NCBI GenBank assembly: GCA_009904015.1
Contig: WYEQ01000020.1
Coordinates: 1 to 36,876 of the forward strand
Length of the DNA stretch: 36,876 nt
Source of the DNA: Desulfurococcales archaeon
GTDB taxonomy: Archaea > Thermoproteota > Thermoprotei_A > Sulfolobales > Fervidicoccaceae
Direction of reading: 5' to 3'
The position numbers were made by a program, and so were the translations under genes. Every line of letters starts with the position of its first letter. Within the stretch, counting starts at the first letter, position 1. Positions 7,696 through 15,291 of this stretch are shown here, piece after piece. The notes under the pieces are model-generated. The model saw only the letters and a list, made by a program, of their open reading frames with translations. It was not told the DNA's origin and ran no database searches.

Positions 7696-8802
7696 ATGCA
7701 GCCATCCTACAACGCGATTTTTTACATACTTATTTTCTGGCTATCAGTATACTTGTTCTCCAAGTTTTATCTACGGGGAAGAGAGAACATCGTTATAAAT
7801 CCAATATATATTATGATAAAAAAGAAAATAAGCGAGGGCTTTCTAGAAGGAACAAAAAATAAGCGTATTTTCAAGCTTATCTCCGCATTATTCGTTATAC
7901 TGGCAGTCGTCTCAATGGTGCTATTCTACTACCTCGTGGTCCCATTAAGCCTAGCTAGATTTTCCGGTCAAGAAGCACAGGGCGGTTTAACACTAATTAT
8001 ACCAGGAGTAACAATCAGCGGCGAATCCCTCATCTACTTACTAATAAACATAGGCATTGCCGCAACGATTCACGAATTTTCTCACGCGCTATTTGCTAGA
8101 TCAAGAGGCATAAAAATAAAAAGCGCTGGCTTTATATTGGCTATAATTTTACCTATGGCCTTCGTTGAGCCAGACGATAGTGATTTCAAAAAAGCTAGCC
8201 TTAAGGACAAGCTATCGGTATACTCGGCAGGCCCATCATCGAATTTGATATTAGCATTTATTCTCCTAGGTCTGCTTAGCTTATTTGCCTCTATTGGGGG
8301 AGGCGTGCTAATTACCAGTGTTGATCAAGGCTCGCCGGCTGAGAGAGCGGGGCTTGAACCTGGATACATAATAAAGGCTGTTAATGGAACTGTTGTTAAG
8401 AACCTAAGAGATTTTCAATCAGCCCTTGGCGATTACCGAGAGAAGGAGCTGGTTTTTGTTCTCGAAGTACTGAAACCCGATGGTTCAACCACTATAGTAA
8501 CTATTCATAAGCTCTCTAATGAAACTAAGCTAGGCATAGGGATTGCTAATGCTCCTCCACAAGGAGTGCTTGGAAAGCTCGTAACACCAATATCAGTTTT
8601 CCTGGTTTGGGGGTACATAGTTAATTTTAGCTTAGCAATAATTAACGCTGCCCCCATGTTCATTACTGATGGGGCAAGAATGATATCTGATTTGATAACG
8701 GAGAAATTAAAGGGCGACAAAGGAAAAGCGGTAAACTTCTTCATTCAGGTTCTCACGATGCTTATATTGCTTTTCTCGCTTAGTTTACAACCTATAGGCT
8801 GA
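7696..8802 (+). CDS. Site-2 type membrane metalloprotease (M50) with PDZ domain
   Basis: A 368-residue integral membrane protein. Zinc motif HEFSH (H126, E127, H130) is in a transmembrane helix, and NAAPMFITDGARM (around residue 315) is the second M50 signature, contributing the aspartate ligand. Between them lies a PDZ domain (about 195-265) with GSPAERAGLEPGYII. By family, the enzyme cuts transmembrane segments of its substrates, often releasing a regulator. The natural substrate is unknown; the upstream PDO gene is separated by only 21 bases. Start is ATG. About 6 hydrophobic segments are visible. Confidence 0.9.
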   Translation: MQPSYNAIFYILIFWLSVYLFSKFYLRGRENIVINPIYIMIKKKISEGFLEGTKNKRIFKLISALFVILAVVSMVLFYYLVVPLSLARFSGQEAQGGLTLIIPGVTISGESLIYLLINIGIAATIHEFSHALFARSRGIKIKSAGFILAIILPMAFVEPDDSDFKKASLKDKLSVYSAGPSSNLILAFILLGLLSLFASIGGGVLITSVDQGSPAERAGLEPGYIIKAVNGTVVKNLRDFQSALGDYREKELVFVLEVLKPDGSTTIVTIHKLSNETKLGIGIANAPPQGVLGKLVTPISVFLVWGYIVNFSLAIINAAPMFITDGARMISDLITEKLKGDKGKAVNFFIQVLTMLILLFSLSLQPIG

Positions 8803-8880
8803 AAGTTTTTGACTATTAATTTAGGCATTCCTCTTAACCTTAATTCCTCAGTGTTAACTTTTTTTGTTGCTGAATAAACA

Positions 8881-8890
8881 AAGTTAAATA
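8881..8890 (+). promoter_or_regulatory. TATA-like element upstream of the candidate C/D box RNA
   Basis: AAGTTAAATA lies about 30-35 bases before the putative box C. A transcript from it would start near 8912, a few bases before the RNA's terminal stem. This supports, but does not prove, the RNA gene. Confidence 0.35.
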
Positions 8891-8915
8891 CTCCATGTTC
8901 ACAATTATTTTCTTT

Positions 8916-8975
8916 AGCTATGAAGAAAAGCAAACCGACCGAATTGTCTATGTGGAGGAGCTCTCACACTGAGCT
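8916..8975 (+). ncRNA. Candidate C/D box guide RNA (sRNA)
   Basis: Box C-like ATGAAGA (8920-8926) and an exact box D CTGA (8969-8972) are bracketed by a 3-bp stem, AGC/GCT. Inside, a D'-like CCGA (8939-8942) and a weak C'-like ATGTGGA (8950-8956) leave 12-base guide regions before D' and before D. That equal 12-base spacing is the hallmark of archaeal dual guides. The boxes are degenerate (one mismatch in C and D', two in C'), so this is a geometry-led call. Targets were not identified. Confidence 0.35.
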
Positions 8976-9016
8976 TTGACAACATATTTTACTTTTTGAG
9001 TTCGAAAAGACGGTTG

Positions 9017-9026
9017 CTTATAAATG
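9017..9026 (+). promoter_or_regulatory. Orphan TATA box
   Basis: CTTATAAATG is a good archaeal TATA match, but a transcript beginning about 25 bases later would meet only tiny stop-rich frames until the ferredoxin gene at 9430. It may drive a non-coding RNA, a long ferredoxin leader, or nothing. Outside the listed elements nothing else is recognised in 8803-9429. Confidence 0.3.
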
Positions 9027-9146
9027 AACGGTATCGAATTACATAGCTATGAATATATCGTTATAACAAATATCGGGCTGTTTCGGCCTTCATAATTATT
9101 TGTGGTGTTTATGCTTATTGACGTCTAAGTTCTCTATTCATATGTT

Positions 9147-9290
9147 TTATAGACATGGGGACTTTTGTATCTATTGATGAGCCCACCTGGGCTTGGAGCA
9201 ACGCTCCTATCGCTCAGGCGGATTAAAAGTAAATAGGAGCTCCGTGCCGTTGGGCTCGACAGCTACCCATGAACCAGCATTTGTCTATAA
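9147..9290. ncRNA. Nested multi-helix structured element: unknown ncRNA or decayed TnpB/omega-RNA end
   Basis: Four perfect complementary pairs are nested around one axis: TTATAGACA (9147) with TGTCTATAA (9282); CATGGG (9154) with CCCATG (9266); GAGCCCA (9179) with TGGGCTC (9251); GCTCCTAT (9203) with ATAGGAGC (9233). The strand is not fixed. On minus, a 25-codon frame (NAGSWVAVEPNGTELL...) ends at 9207 and is followed by a short GGGC-type hairpin and ATCAA, resembling the end of an IS605-type element. On either strand it does not resemble tRNA, 5S, SRP or RNase P RNA. A relic with its guide scaffold, or a free-standing RNA, are both open. Confidence 0.45.
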
Positions 9291-9392
9291 AGCCCTGTGC
9301 ACGAGGCGGAAGTCCCTAGATGCTCATTCTCATTAATTTATTTTTATTCGTTGCATATAGTGACAAACGGTGTCAATGGTATAAGTGCAAAG

Positions 9393-9400
9393 TATAAATA
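9393..9400 (+). promoter_or_regulatory. TATA box of the ferredoxin gene
   Basis: TATAAATA lies 30-37 bases upstream of the ATG at 9430, which predicts a transcript with a very short leader, common in crenarchaea. Confidence 0.6.
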
Positions 9401-9429
9401 CTTTTTTATAGAATTCGTTACTAGGTGTT

Positions 9430-9777
9430 ATGTCTATGGAGGTTCCCCGAGGCGCGGACTTGCTAAAGTATCAAAGGGTCGTGATAGACCAAGAAACATG
9501 TATTAGCTGTGGAGCCTGTGTAGCTGTATGTCCGGTTAGTGCATTGGAGTTAGCAGAGGATAACTTTAAGTCAACGTTGCTATGGGATAAATGCATAGAT
9601 GATTTCAGCTGTATCGGTGTATGCCCTGTAAACGCTATACATAAGACATCCGAGGCTCCTCAGGAGCTCAAGGCGAGAAATGGCTGGTATAGATTCAGCA
9701 GGGAGCTCAGCGACGATGAGAAAAGGTTTTTCGAGGAGTGGAGAAAAAAATACGGCGTTACAGGTAATCCAAAGTAA
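9430..9777 (+). CDS. 4Fe-4S dicluster ferredoxin-like protein
   Basis: A 115-residue cytoplasmic electron carrier. CISCGACVAVCP (about 25-36) is a classical 4Fe-4S motif. The second, CIDDFSCIGVCP (about 57-68), has wider first spacing (CX5C instead of CX2C), so the second cluster may have altered ligation. The remainder, residues 75-115, is a charged, probably helical tail. There is no redox partner gene alongside, so the electron donor and acceptor are unknown. ATG at 9430 is preferred because the TATA box lies 30 bases upstream; a second in-frame ATG is at 9436. Confidence 0.85.
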   Translation: MSMEVPRGADLLKYQRVVIDQETCISCGACVAVCPVSALELAEDNFKSTLLWDKCIDDFSCIGVCPVNAIHKTSEAPQELKARNGWYRFSRELSDDEKRFFEEWRKKYGVTGNPK

Positions 9778-9807
9778 ATTGTTTTTGTAAAGGAGAAAAA
9801 AAGATTT

Positions 9808-11142
9808 TTAACCTAGTTGCGACCTCCACTTCTGGATATCTTCTTGTGTTAGTGGCAAGGGAACAGTGACTTTGCCTGTTCTAATCTGTTCTTCAAGTTC
9901 GCTTACAGCCTTCCATATGTACTGTGGCTCATTGGACCTCATGGTCTGAACCTTTGTTTTGATTTGGTCAGGAGGCATGGGTAAGACCTTCTTTCCGCTC
10001 AGTTGCTCAGCCCTTACTCCCATCTGTATAAATTCATCTAAATCAGTGAGATCACTCATCTTTATTCCCTCCATAGGTATTCCCTCGACCACTGTGCCTA
10101 TCCCCAGCGTTAATACGCCCTGATACTTTTGTACTACGTCTTTGAATTTGCCCTGAATAACTAGTTGGGTAGCGTAGTATACTCCCTTGTCAACTCTCTT
10201 CATCATGCTAGCGATAACGAAGCCTGGGTTAATCCAGTCTTGGTCAGCATCGACACCTATCCAGTATGGGGGTCCATAAGTCAAATTCTTTTGGGTTGCT
10301 ATTTCTTGGACAGCTTGGTTTATGCCCAGTCCTAGTGGCCCAGCAACATTGTAGACAGCGATGGCGCCTCTCTCATACATCTCCTTTGCAGCGGCGTAAC
10401 CCTTGGTTATATCGCTGAAGGTACCAGTGTAGGTCCAGAGCACAATGTCTTTAGTGGTTCTGCCAGCAAGGTTTGGTGGCAAGGGACCGACATTTTGCTG
10501 ATACCATTTTAAGGCCCAGTCACATCCCCACTTGTATCCAATCTCGAATTTCCACAGAACAGGTATTTCTATTCCTAGAACCATTCCTACGTACTTGTAG
10601 TCTTGGTGGTTTGTCAGTAGCAAGCATGCGAGGGCGCCTACAAGAGCTGAGCCCTTATGCTCCTCGAATTTTATGTCAAGCATGTTGGGCAGCGTTTTGT
10701 TAAGCTTCTGCAGAGCTATGCTCTGAGTATAGGTATCGATGCCAGCGAAGAACTTGTCTGGATATTCTTGCGCGACTGTGTACAACGCTTCGCTTAATAG
10801 GAACCCCACTCCTACAATTAGCTTGACATTAGGGTCGCTGGCAGCGGTCCTCAGGTTAGGCAGGTAGTCTTCCTCTTTTTGGCTTACCAGCTCCAGCACT
10901 TCTACTCCGAAGTCGCGAGCAGCGTCCTCTGCGCCTTTGAAGGCCATGTCGTTGAAGCTTAGGTCTCCTCGCCCGCCTATGTCAGAGACTACGGCTATCT
11001 TTATCTTCGGAGTAGTTGTCAGTGTGGTTGTTGTCTGGGCCGGCTATCTAGTCAAGCTTACCGCGGCTATTGCAATTGCTATTATAAGAACGACTACTAT
11101 ACCGATGAGGAGGGTTTGACTAATACCTTTTTTGAGGCGCAA
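9808..11142 (-). CDS. BMP-family (PnrA/Med-like) nucleoside-type ABC transporter substrate-binding protein, with an in-frame TAG
   Basis: The mature domain is a basic-membrane-protein (BMP) binding protein: KIAVVSDIGGRGDLSFND begins the first strand and ligand site, and repeated GVGFLLSEAL and GIDTYTQS loops follow. BMP proteins capture nucleosides outside the cell. Upstream in the same frame are a TTG start (11142), basic residues, a hydrophobic segment (LLIGIVVVLIIAIAIA) and a Thr-rich linker, the layout of archaeal pilin-type signal anchors. A TAG (11046-11044) lies between the anchor and linker. No start codon exists between it and ATG 10947, which would lose the first strand. So the gene is either disrupted, read through, or carries a sequence error. 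A TATA box sits 38 bases upstream of the TTG. Confidence 0.8.
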
Positions 11143-11180
11143 GTTGACAGAACACCCGAATTATTAAATATGTCATGCTC

Positions 11181-11190
11181 TTATATAAAA
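11181..11190 (-). promoter_or_regulatory. TATA box of the binding-protein gene
   Basis: TTTTATATAA on the minus strand predicts a start near 11157, about 15 bases before the TTG at 11142, with GGTG in the leader. This geometry supports the upstream start and therefore the reality of the in-frame TAG. Confidence 0.6.
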
Positions 11191-11279
11191 AACTTAATTA
11201 AAGAATGATAAACTGTACATAACGATAGAAAAAGACTTGAATGACTCATGCCACTACTACATGTGATTCTGCAGATAAT

Positions 11280-12827
11280 TTATTTCTTTATTCCTCCCAT
11301 CAATAGCCCTATTTCCTCCAATGTGTACTCGGCTTTAGGCTTTACAGCCAGGAATTTGCCCTCATACATGACAGCTATTCTATCGCTTAGCTTAAGCACT
11401 TCGTCAAGGTCGGCGGAGACTAAAAACACGCTTCTCCCCTCTTTCTTTGCTTGAAGCAACAGTGATTGTATATACTCGGTGGACGCTATGTCTAAGCCTC
11501 TTGTTGGATGAACAGCTATTATTATCTTTGATTTTTTAGTTAATTCTCTACCAACAAGCAATCTCTGCCTATTTCCTCCACTCAGGCTTTTCGCGAGAGT
11601 GTTGATGGAGGGAGCTACTATCTTGAACCTCTCAACAATCTTTTTTGCTAACTCAGAGACTAGCGACCATTTAATACTATTTAGCTTGCCTAGAAACTCT
11701 CTTTCCCACTGCCTAGACAGAAATGTATTTTCCTTAACGTTAAACTGAAGGATAATTCCAAACCTATCTCTATCCCCAGGGATGTAGCTCACTCCTTTAG
11801 AATAAGCAAGTAGAGGATTGTGCTTATAGATTTTCTCGCCGTTTATAATTATTTCACCATCAATAGGAGGGCGCATTCCCACAATAGCCTCTACAAGCTC
11901 ATCCTGACCATTTCCTTCTACTCCAGCAACACCAAATATCTCTCCGGGGAACAATTCAAAGGACACTCCCCTTACAGATTCCACTCCTAAATCATTCCTG
12001 ACTCTCAAGTTCCTGACAACCATTACAGGCTCTTTACTGCCAGTAGATTGGGCCTCTTTTATTTCAATGTCTTGGTTAATTTGTTGGACTGATTTTTCGC
12101 CAATCATTAGGCTAGCTAGCACTTCAGGAGTAGCATCTTTAGTGGGCAGCTCTTTAACTATTTTTCCATTACGCATCACTATAATTCTGTCAGTTATTGA
12201 TAAGACCTCCTTAATTTTGTGAGAAATGAAAACAACGGTTTTTCCATCGCTAATCAGCTTTCTGAGAAAAGTAAATAACTCGTTTACTTCGTGTGGCGTA
12301 AGAAACGTTGTTGGCTCATCCAGAATTAGTACGTCTACCCCTTTGTAGAGAACTTTCAGTATTTCCACTCGTTGCTTCAGGCCCACTGGGAGTAGGCCTA
12401 CCTCCACGTCAAGTGGTACTTGCAGGCCTGTTTTCTCAATGAGTTCTTGGATTCTTTCTCTATGTCTTTTCAGTTTTAAAGTCGAGAAAAGGGGGCTTTC
12501 TTCTTTTCCAAGAATAATGTTTTCCAAAACCGTCATGTTATCAATTAAGGAGAAGTGTTGCTGTACAAGACCTATGCCGAGGTCTAGCGCATGCTTACTA
12601 TTTCTTATTCGGACCTCGTTGCCATCTACATATATCTTTCCATCTGTTGGTTTTAGTATTCCTGCAAGTATTTTTACAAGAGTGGTTTTTCCAGCGCCGT
12701 TTTCTCCTAGTAATCCAACTATCTCTCCTTTTCGAATACTTATCGACACTCCTCTTAAAGCAACTGTGCCGTCTTGGTATATCTTTATTAGGTTTTCCGT
12801 TCTGATTAGAGGTGTTTGCATCATCAA
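11280..12827 (-). CDS. Nucleoside-type ABC transporter ATPase with two ABC domains
   Basis: A 515-residue cytoplasmic ATPase with tandem ABC domains, the arrangement used by sugar and nucleoside importers of the BMP type. Domain 1 (about 1-240) has Walker A GENGAGKT (41-48), signature LPVGLKQR and Walker B VLILDEP. Domain 2 (about 260-515) has a degenerate Walker A GVEGNGQDE, a normal signature LSGGNRQR and a degenerate Walker B with HPTRGLD, so only domain 1 probably hydrolyses ATP fully. The binding-protein gene follows on the same strand after a 137-bp gap with its own TATA box, and the permeases are divergent. The start is a TTG-ATG-ATG run; any could be used. Confidence 0.92.
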   Translation of the reverse strand: MMMQTPLIRTENLIKIYQDGTVALRGVSISIRKGEIVGLLGENGAGKTTLVKILAGILKPTDGKIYVDGNEVRIRNSKHALDLGIGLVQQHFSLIDNMTVLENIILGKEESPLFSTLKLKRHRERIQELIEKTGLQVPLDVEVGLLPVGLKQRVEILKVLYKGVDVLILDEPTTFLTPHEVNELFTFLRKLISDGKTVVFISHKIKEVLSITDRIIVMRNGKIVKELPTKDATPEVLASLMIGEKSVQQINQDIEIKEAQSTGSKEPVMVVRNLRVRNDLGVESVRGVSFELFPGEIFGVAGVEGNGQDELVEAIVGMRPPIDGEIIINGEKIYKHNPLLAYSKGVSYIPGDRDRFGIILQFNVKENTFLSRQWEREFLGKLNSIKWSLVSELAKKIVERFKIVAPSINTLAKSLSGGNRQRLLVGRELTKKSKIIIAVHPTRGLDIASTEYIQSLLLQAKKEGRSVFLVSADLDEVLKLSDRIAVMYEGKFLAVKPKAEYTLEEIGLLMGGIKK

Positions 12828-12938
12828 TATGGTTCAGGCCTCTTTTTGTTAGAGAGACGTCATATTTACTCTTGGAAAGAAAGAATAAATTATTTTTTCA
12901 CCAAAAAACAAGTTGTTAATCAAGCAAGTAAGAGGTAC

Positions 12939-14033
12939 ATGGCTTTGGGATTAGCTGGAGAGCTGAGAGAGAATGTAAGAAGAATTAGCGTCTCGCTTCT
13001 CATTTCTCTAGGGGTATTTGTGATTGGCCTCTCGATCGGAGCCGTTCTCATGGTTATCTTTGGTTATAACCCATTAAAAGCTTATAGATCGCTTTTTTAT
13101 GGGGCTCTATTAGAGAGAGGAGGGCTCGCAGAGTCAATTAGCCTTTCAATTCCACTAATGCTTTCCGGCCTAACTTTCGCTATATCGGCAAAGGCAGGGT
13201 TATTTAACATCGGGGCGGAAGGACAAATATACCTAGGAGCTATAGGCGCGGTGATTGCTGGAGCCTATTTATCGCTTCCTTTCCTTCTACATCTCATCGT
13301 TACAACGTTATTCGCTATGTTGTTAGGCGTAGCGTGGAGCCTTGGCCCAGCTTTGCTTAAAATATATAGGGGGGTCAACGAAGTTATCACAACCATCATG
13401 TTCAACTGGATAGCCACCTACCTAGTAATGTACTTAGCCCTGAACGTGTTCTACGATCCTCAGCGAGCTGAAAGAACAGTAACTGTACTTCCAACGGCTA
13501 GGTATCCGCAGCTTGTGGAGTACTCCAGCTTGACCACAGCTATCTTCGCTGCTTTGTTGCTATGCATCGTTTTCTACGTTATACTCTTCAAGACGAAGAT
13601 AGGTTATGAACTCAGGGTTTATGGATCAAATCCTGATGCAGCGAAGTACAGTGGTATAAGTTCAAAGAAAGTCGTTTTATATTCATTCATTCTCGGAGGA
13701 ATGGCCGCTGGGCTGGCGGGCGGGCTCCTCATCACCGGTAGGCCTCCAACATTCGCTCTCTATGGAACACTGGGCAACGTGTCAGGCTATGGTTTTGACG
13801 GTATAGGTGTTGCCTTAATAGGGCGAAATCACCCAATAGGAATAATGTTATCAGCCTTCTTGATTGCCTTGCTCAGAAATGGAGGCAGATACATGGAGTT
13901 TCAGGCCGGCGTCTACTCAGAGCTCGTGAGAGCTATAATTGGAATAATCGTTATTGCGCTCGCTATACCCGAGATATACGAAATGGTAGCCAGGTACATG
14001 AGGATAAGAAGAGCTAGGAGGATGGTCGAGTAA
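12939..14033 (+). CDS. ABC transporter permease, BMP/nucleoside family (first subunit)
   Basis: A 364-residue membrane protein with about 9-10 hydrophobic segments. GLFNIGAEGQIYLGAIGA is the signature of branched-chain/nucleoside-type permeases of the YufP class. ATG at 12939 is chosen over an earlier in-frame ATG at 12816 because AGAGGT lies just before it and the extra 41 residues are polar, A/T-rich and would overlap the divergent ATPase gene. It probably pairs with the next gene to form the membrane channel that the split minus-strand ATPase drives. The last base of its stop codon overlaps the first base of the next gene's start. Confidence 0.9.
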   Translation: MALGLAGELRENVRRISVSLLISLGVFVIGLSIGAVLMVIFGYNPLKAYRSLFYGALLERGGLAESISLSIPLMLSGLTFAISAKAGLFNIGAEGQIYLGAIGAVIAGAYLSLPFLLHLIVTTLFAMLLGVAWSLGPALLKIYRGVNEVITTIMFNWIATYLVMYLALNVFYDPQRAERTVTVLPTARYPQLVEYSSLTTAIFAALLLCIVFYVILFKTKIGYELRVYGSNPDAAKYSGISSKKVVLYSFILGGMAAGLAGGLLITGRPPTFALYGTLGNVSGYGFDGIGVALIGRNHPIGIMLSAFLIALLRNGGRYMEFQAGVYSELVRAIIGIIVIALAIPEIYEMVARYMRIRRARRMVE

Positions 14034-15019
14034 TGATGAAACCTTGGGTCAGGAGATTCACAGGGATTACCGGCACCATCATAAGCGTGGCTGTTCTTCT
14101 CTATATCTATGAAAAAATAGGTTTGTCGCCAAAATCAATACTGCAGACCACCTTTCTCGCGTTGACCCCTCTGCTCCTCGCAGCCTTAGGAGAAACCATT
14201 AACGAGAAAGGTGGTTTAGTAAACATCGGCTTAGAGGGAATTTTGTTGATGACGGCTGTGCTTGGGGTGTATTTTGCTGAAATAACTCATTCAGGCTGGT
14301 ACGGATTAATCCTAGGAGCGCTTTTAGGCGGATTAATAGGGTTTATCTTCGGTGTTATTAGCGTATACGGCAAGGCTGACCAGATTATTGTTGGTATAGG
14401 ACTTAACTTGTTTTCTCTCGGCTTCGTTCAGTTTTTCATGATGGCTGTATGGGCGATGCCAGGAATAAGGATACCTCCAAAAGAAGTCATAATTCCACCG
14501 ACGACCATATCTGGTTTCAGAGTATCACTGATAACGATCGTCTCGATACTGCTCGCGCCCATAGTCCACTACTTAATTAATGAAACCAAGTTTGGCTTAT
14601 GGCTTAGAGCAGCTGGAGAGGCTCCAGAGTCTCTAGATGCTGCTGGAGTAAGTGTCGAAAAAATAAGGATAACGGGGGCAACGATAGGCGGTTTGCTGAC
14701 CGGTCTGGGAGGAGCTTTTATGTCCCTAGCATGGTTTGGTGGCGTTGTCAAGGAGATTTCAGCTGGCAGGGGATTCATAGCTCTCGCAATAATGGTAGCG
14801 AGCGGTCTCAGACCACTTTATGCGTTATTGTTCAGTTTTATATTCGGTTTCGCTGAAGCAACGGCAATAGCTATTAGCTTAACTCCAGGAGTAAAAGAAG
14901 TAGTTCCATACCACCTTATACTAATGATTCCCTACATAGTAACTCTAGCAACGGTATCAATATTCATGGGGAGAGCCAGGTTCCCCAAAGCACTTGGTCT
15001 ACCGTACAGAAGGGAGTAA
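14033..15019 (+). CDS. ABC transporter permease, BMP/nucleoside family (second subunit)
   Basis: A 328-residue membrane protein with about 8-9 hydrophobic segments. The segment GGLVNIGLEGILLMTAVLGV is the same type of motif as in the first permease, and GETINEKGG precedes it. Its start codon overlaps the first permease's stop by one base, implying translational coupling. The two proteins form a heterodimeric channel in BMP importers. A small membrane protein gene follows after one base. Confidence 0.9.
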   Translation: MMKPWVRRFTGITGTIISVAVLLYIYEKIGLSPKSILQTTFLALTPLLLAALGETINEKGGLVNIGLEGILLMTAVLGVYFAEITHSGWYGLILGALLGGLIGFIFGVISVYGKADQIIVGIGLNLFSLGFVQFFMMAVWAMPGIRIPPKEVIIPPTTISGFRVSLITIVSILLAPIVHYLINETKFGLWLRAAGEAPESLDAAGVSVEKIRITGATIGGLLTGLGGAFMSLAWFGGVVKEISAGRGFIALAIMVASGLRPLYALLFSFIFGFAEATAIAISLTPGVKEVVPYHLILMIPYIVTLATVSIFMGRARFPKALGLPYRRE

Positions 15020-15020
15020 A

Positions 15021-15248
15021 ATGAGCCAAATAGAGGAGGTATCGCCGAGAGGGGATCCACGCATAGTTTTTCTTGGTTTATTGATTATTTTCGTCGCTTC
15101 ATTGTTAAACCTGGCTTTGCAGATACTAGGGCGGATAAGCAACAGGGAGATAATTATCTTCTATCTTGTTTATGTAATGGGTTTTTTGGTAACCTACTAT
15201 GGTTACAGGCGTTTGCCGCCAAAGCGTTATTTCTTCGAGGAAGAATAA
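15021..15248 (+). CDS. Small membrane protein in the nucleoside importer operon
   Basis: A 75-residue protein with two hydrophobic segments (about 14-35 and 44-62) joined by a short polar loop, and a basic C-terminal stretch (YRRLPPKRY). It starts one base after the second permease's stop, with GGGAG just before ATG 15021, so it is almost certainly co-translated with the permeases. I do not recognise a family. The placement makes a small accessory subunit or assembly factor plausible, but the sequence gives no motif to test this. The same frame is open further upstream, but inside the permease gene. Confidence 0.7.
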   Translation: MSQIEEVSPRGDPRIVFLGLLIIFVASLLNLALQILGRISNREIIIFYLVYVMGFLVTYYGYRRLPPKRYFFEEE

Positions 15249-15291
15249 AATCTATATTGTAACCAGTAGAAAATTCTAACCGGTGGGTTCA

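Noticed and set aside
9297-9506. 69-codon frame overlapping the ferredoxin start
   Set aside because: It ends inside the ferredoxin gene in another frame, spans the ferredoxin TATA box and has no family pattern.
11044-11046. Pyrrolysine at the in-frame TAG
   Set aside because: No pyl genes are seen, other genes in the window use TAG as a normal stop, and the group is not known to use pyrrolysine.
12439-12852. 137-codon plus-strand frame over the ABC ATPase
   Set aside because: Antisense to Walker A and signature regions of a well-supported gene; no start signal of its own.
12816-12938. N-terminal 41-residue extension of the first permease
   Set aside because: Overlaps the divergent ATPase start, has no ribosome-binding site and does not match the permease N-terminus; ATG 12939 preferred.
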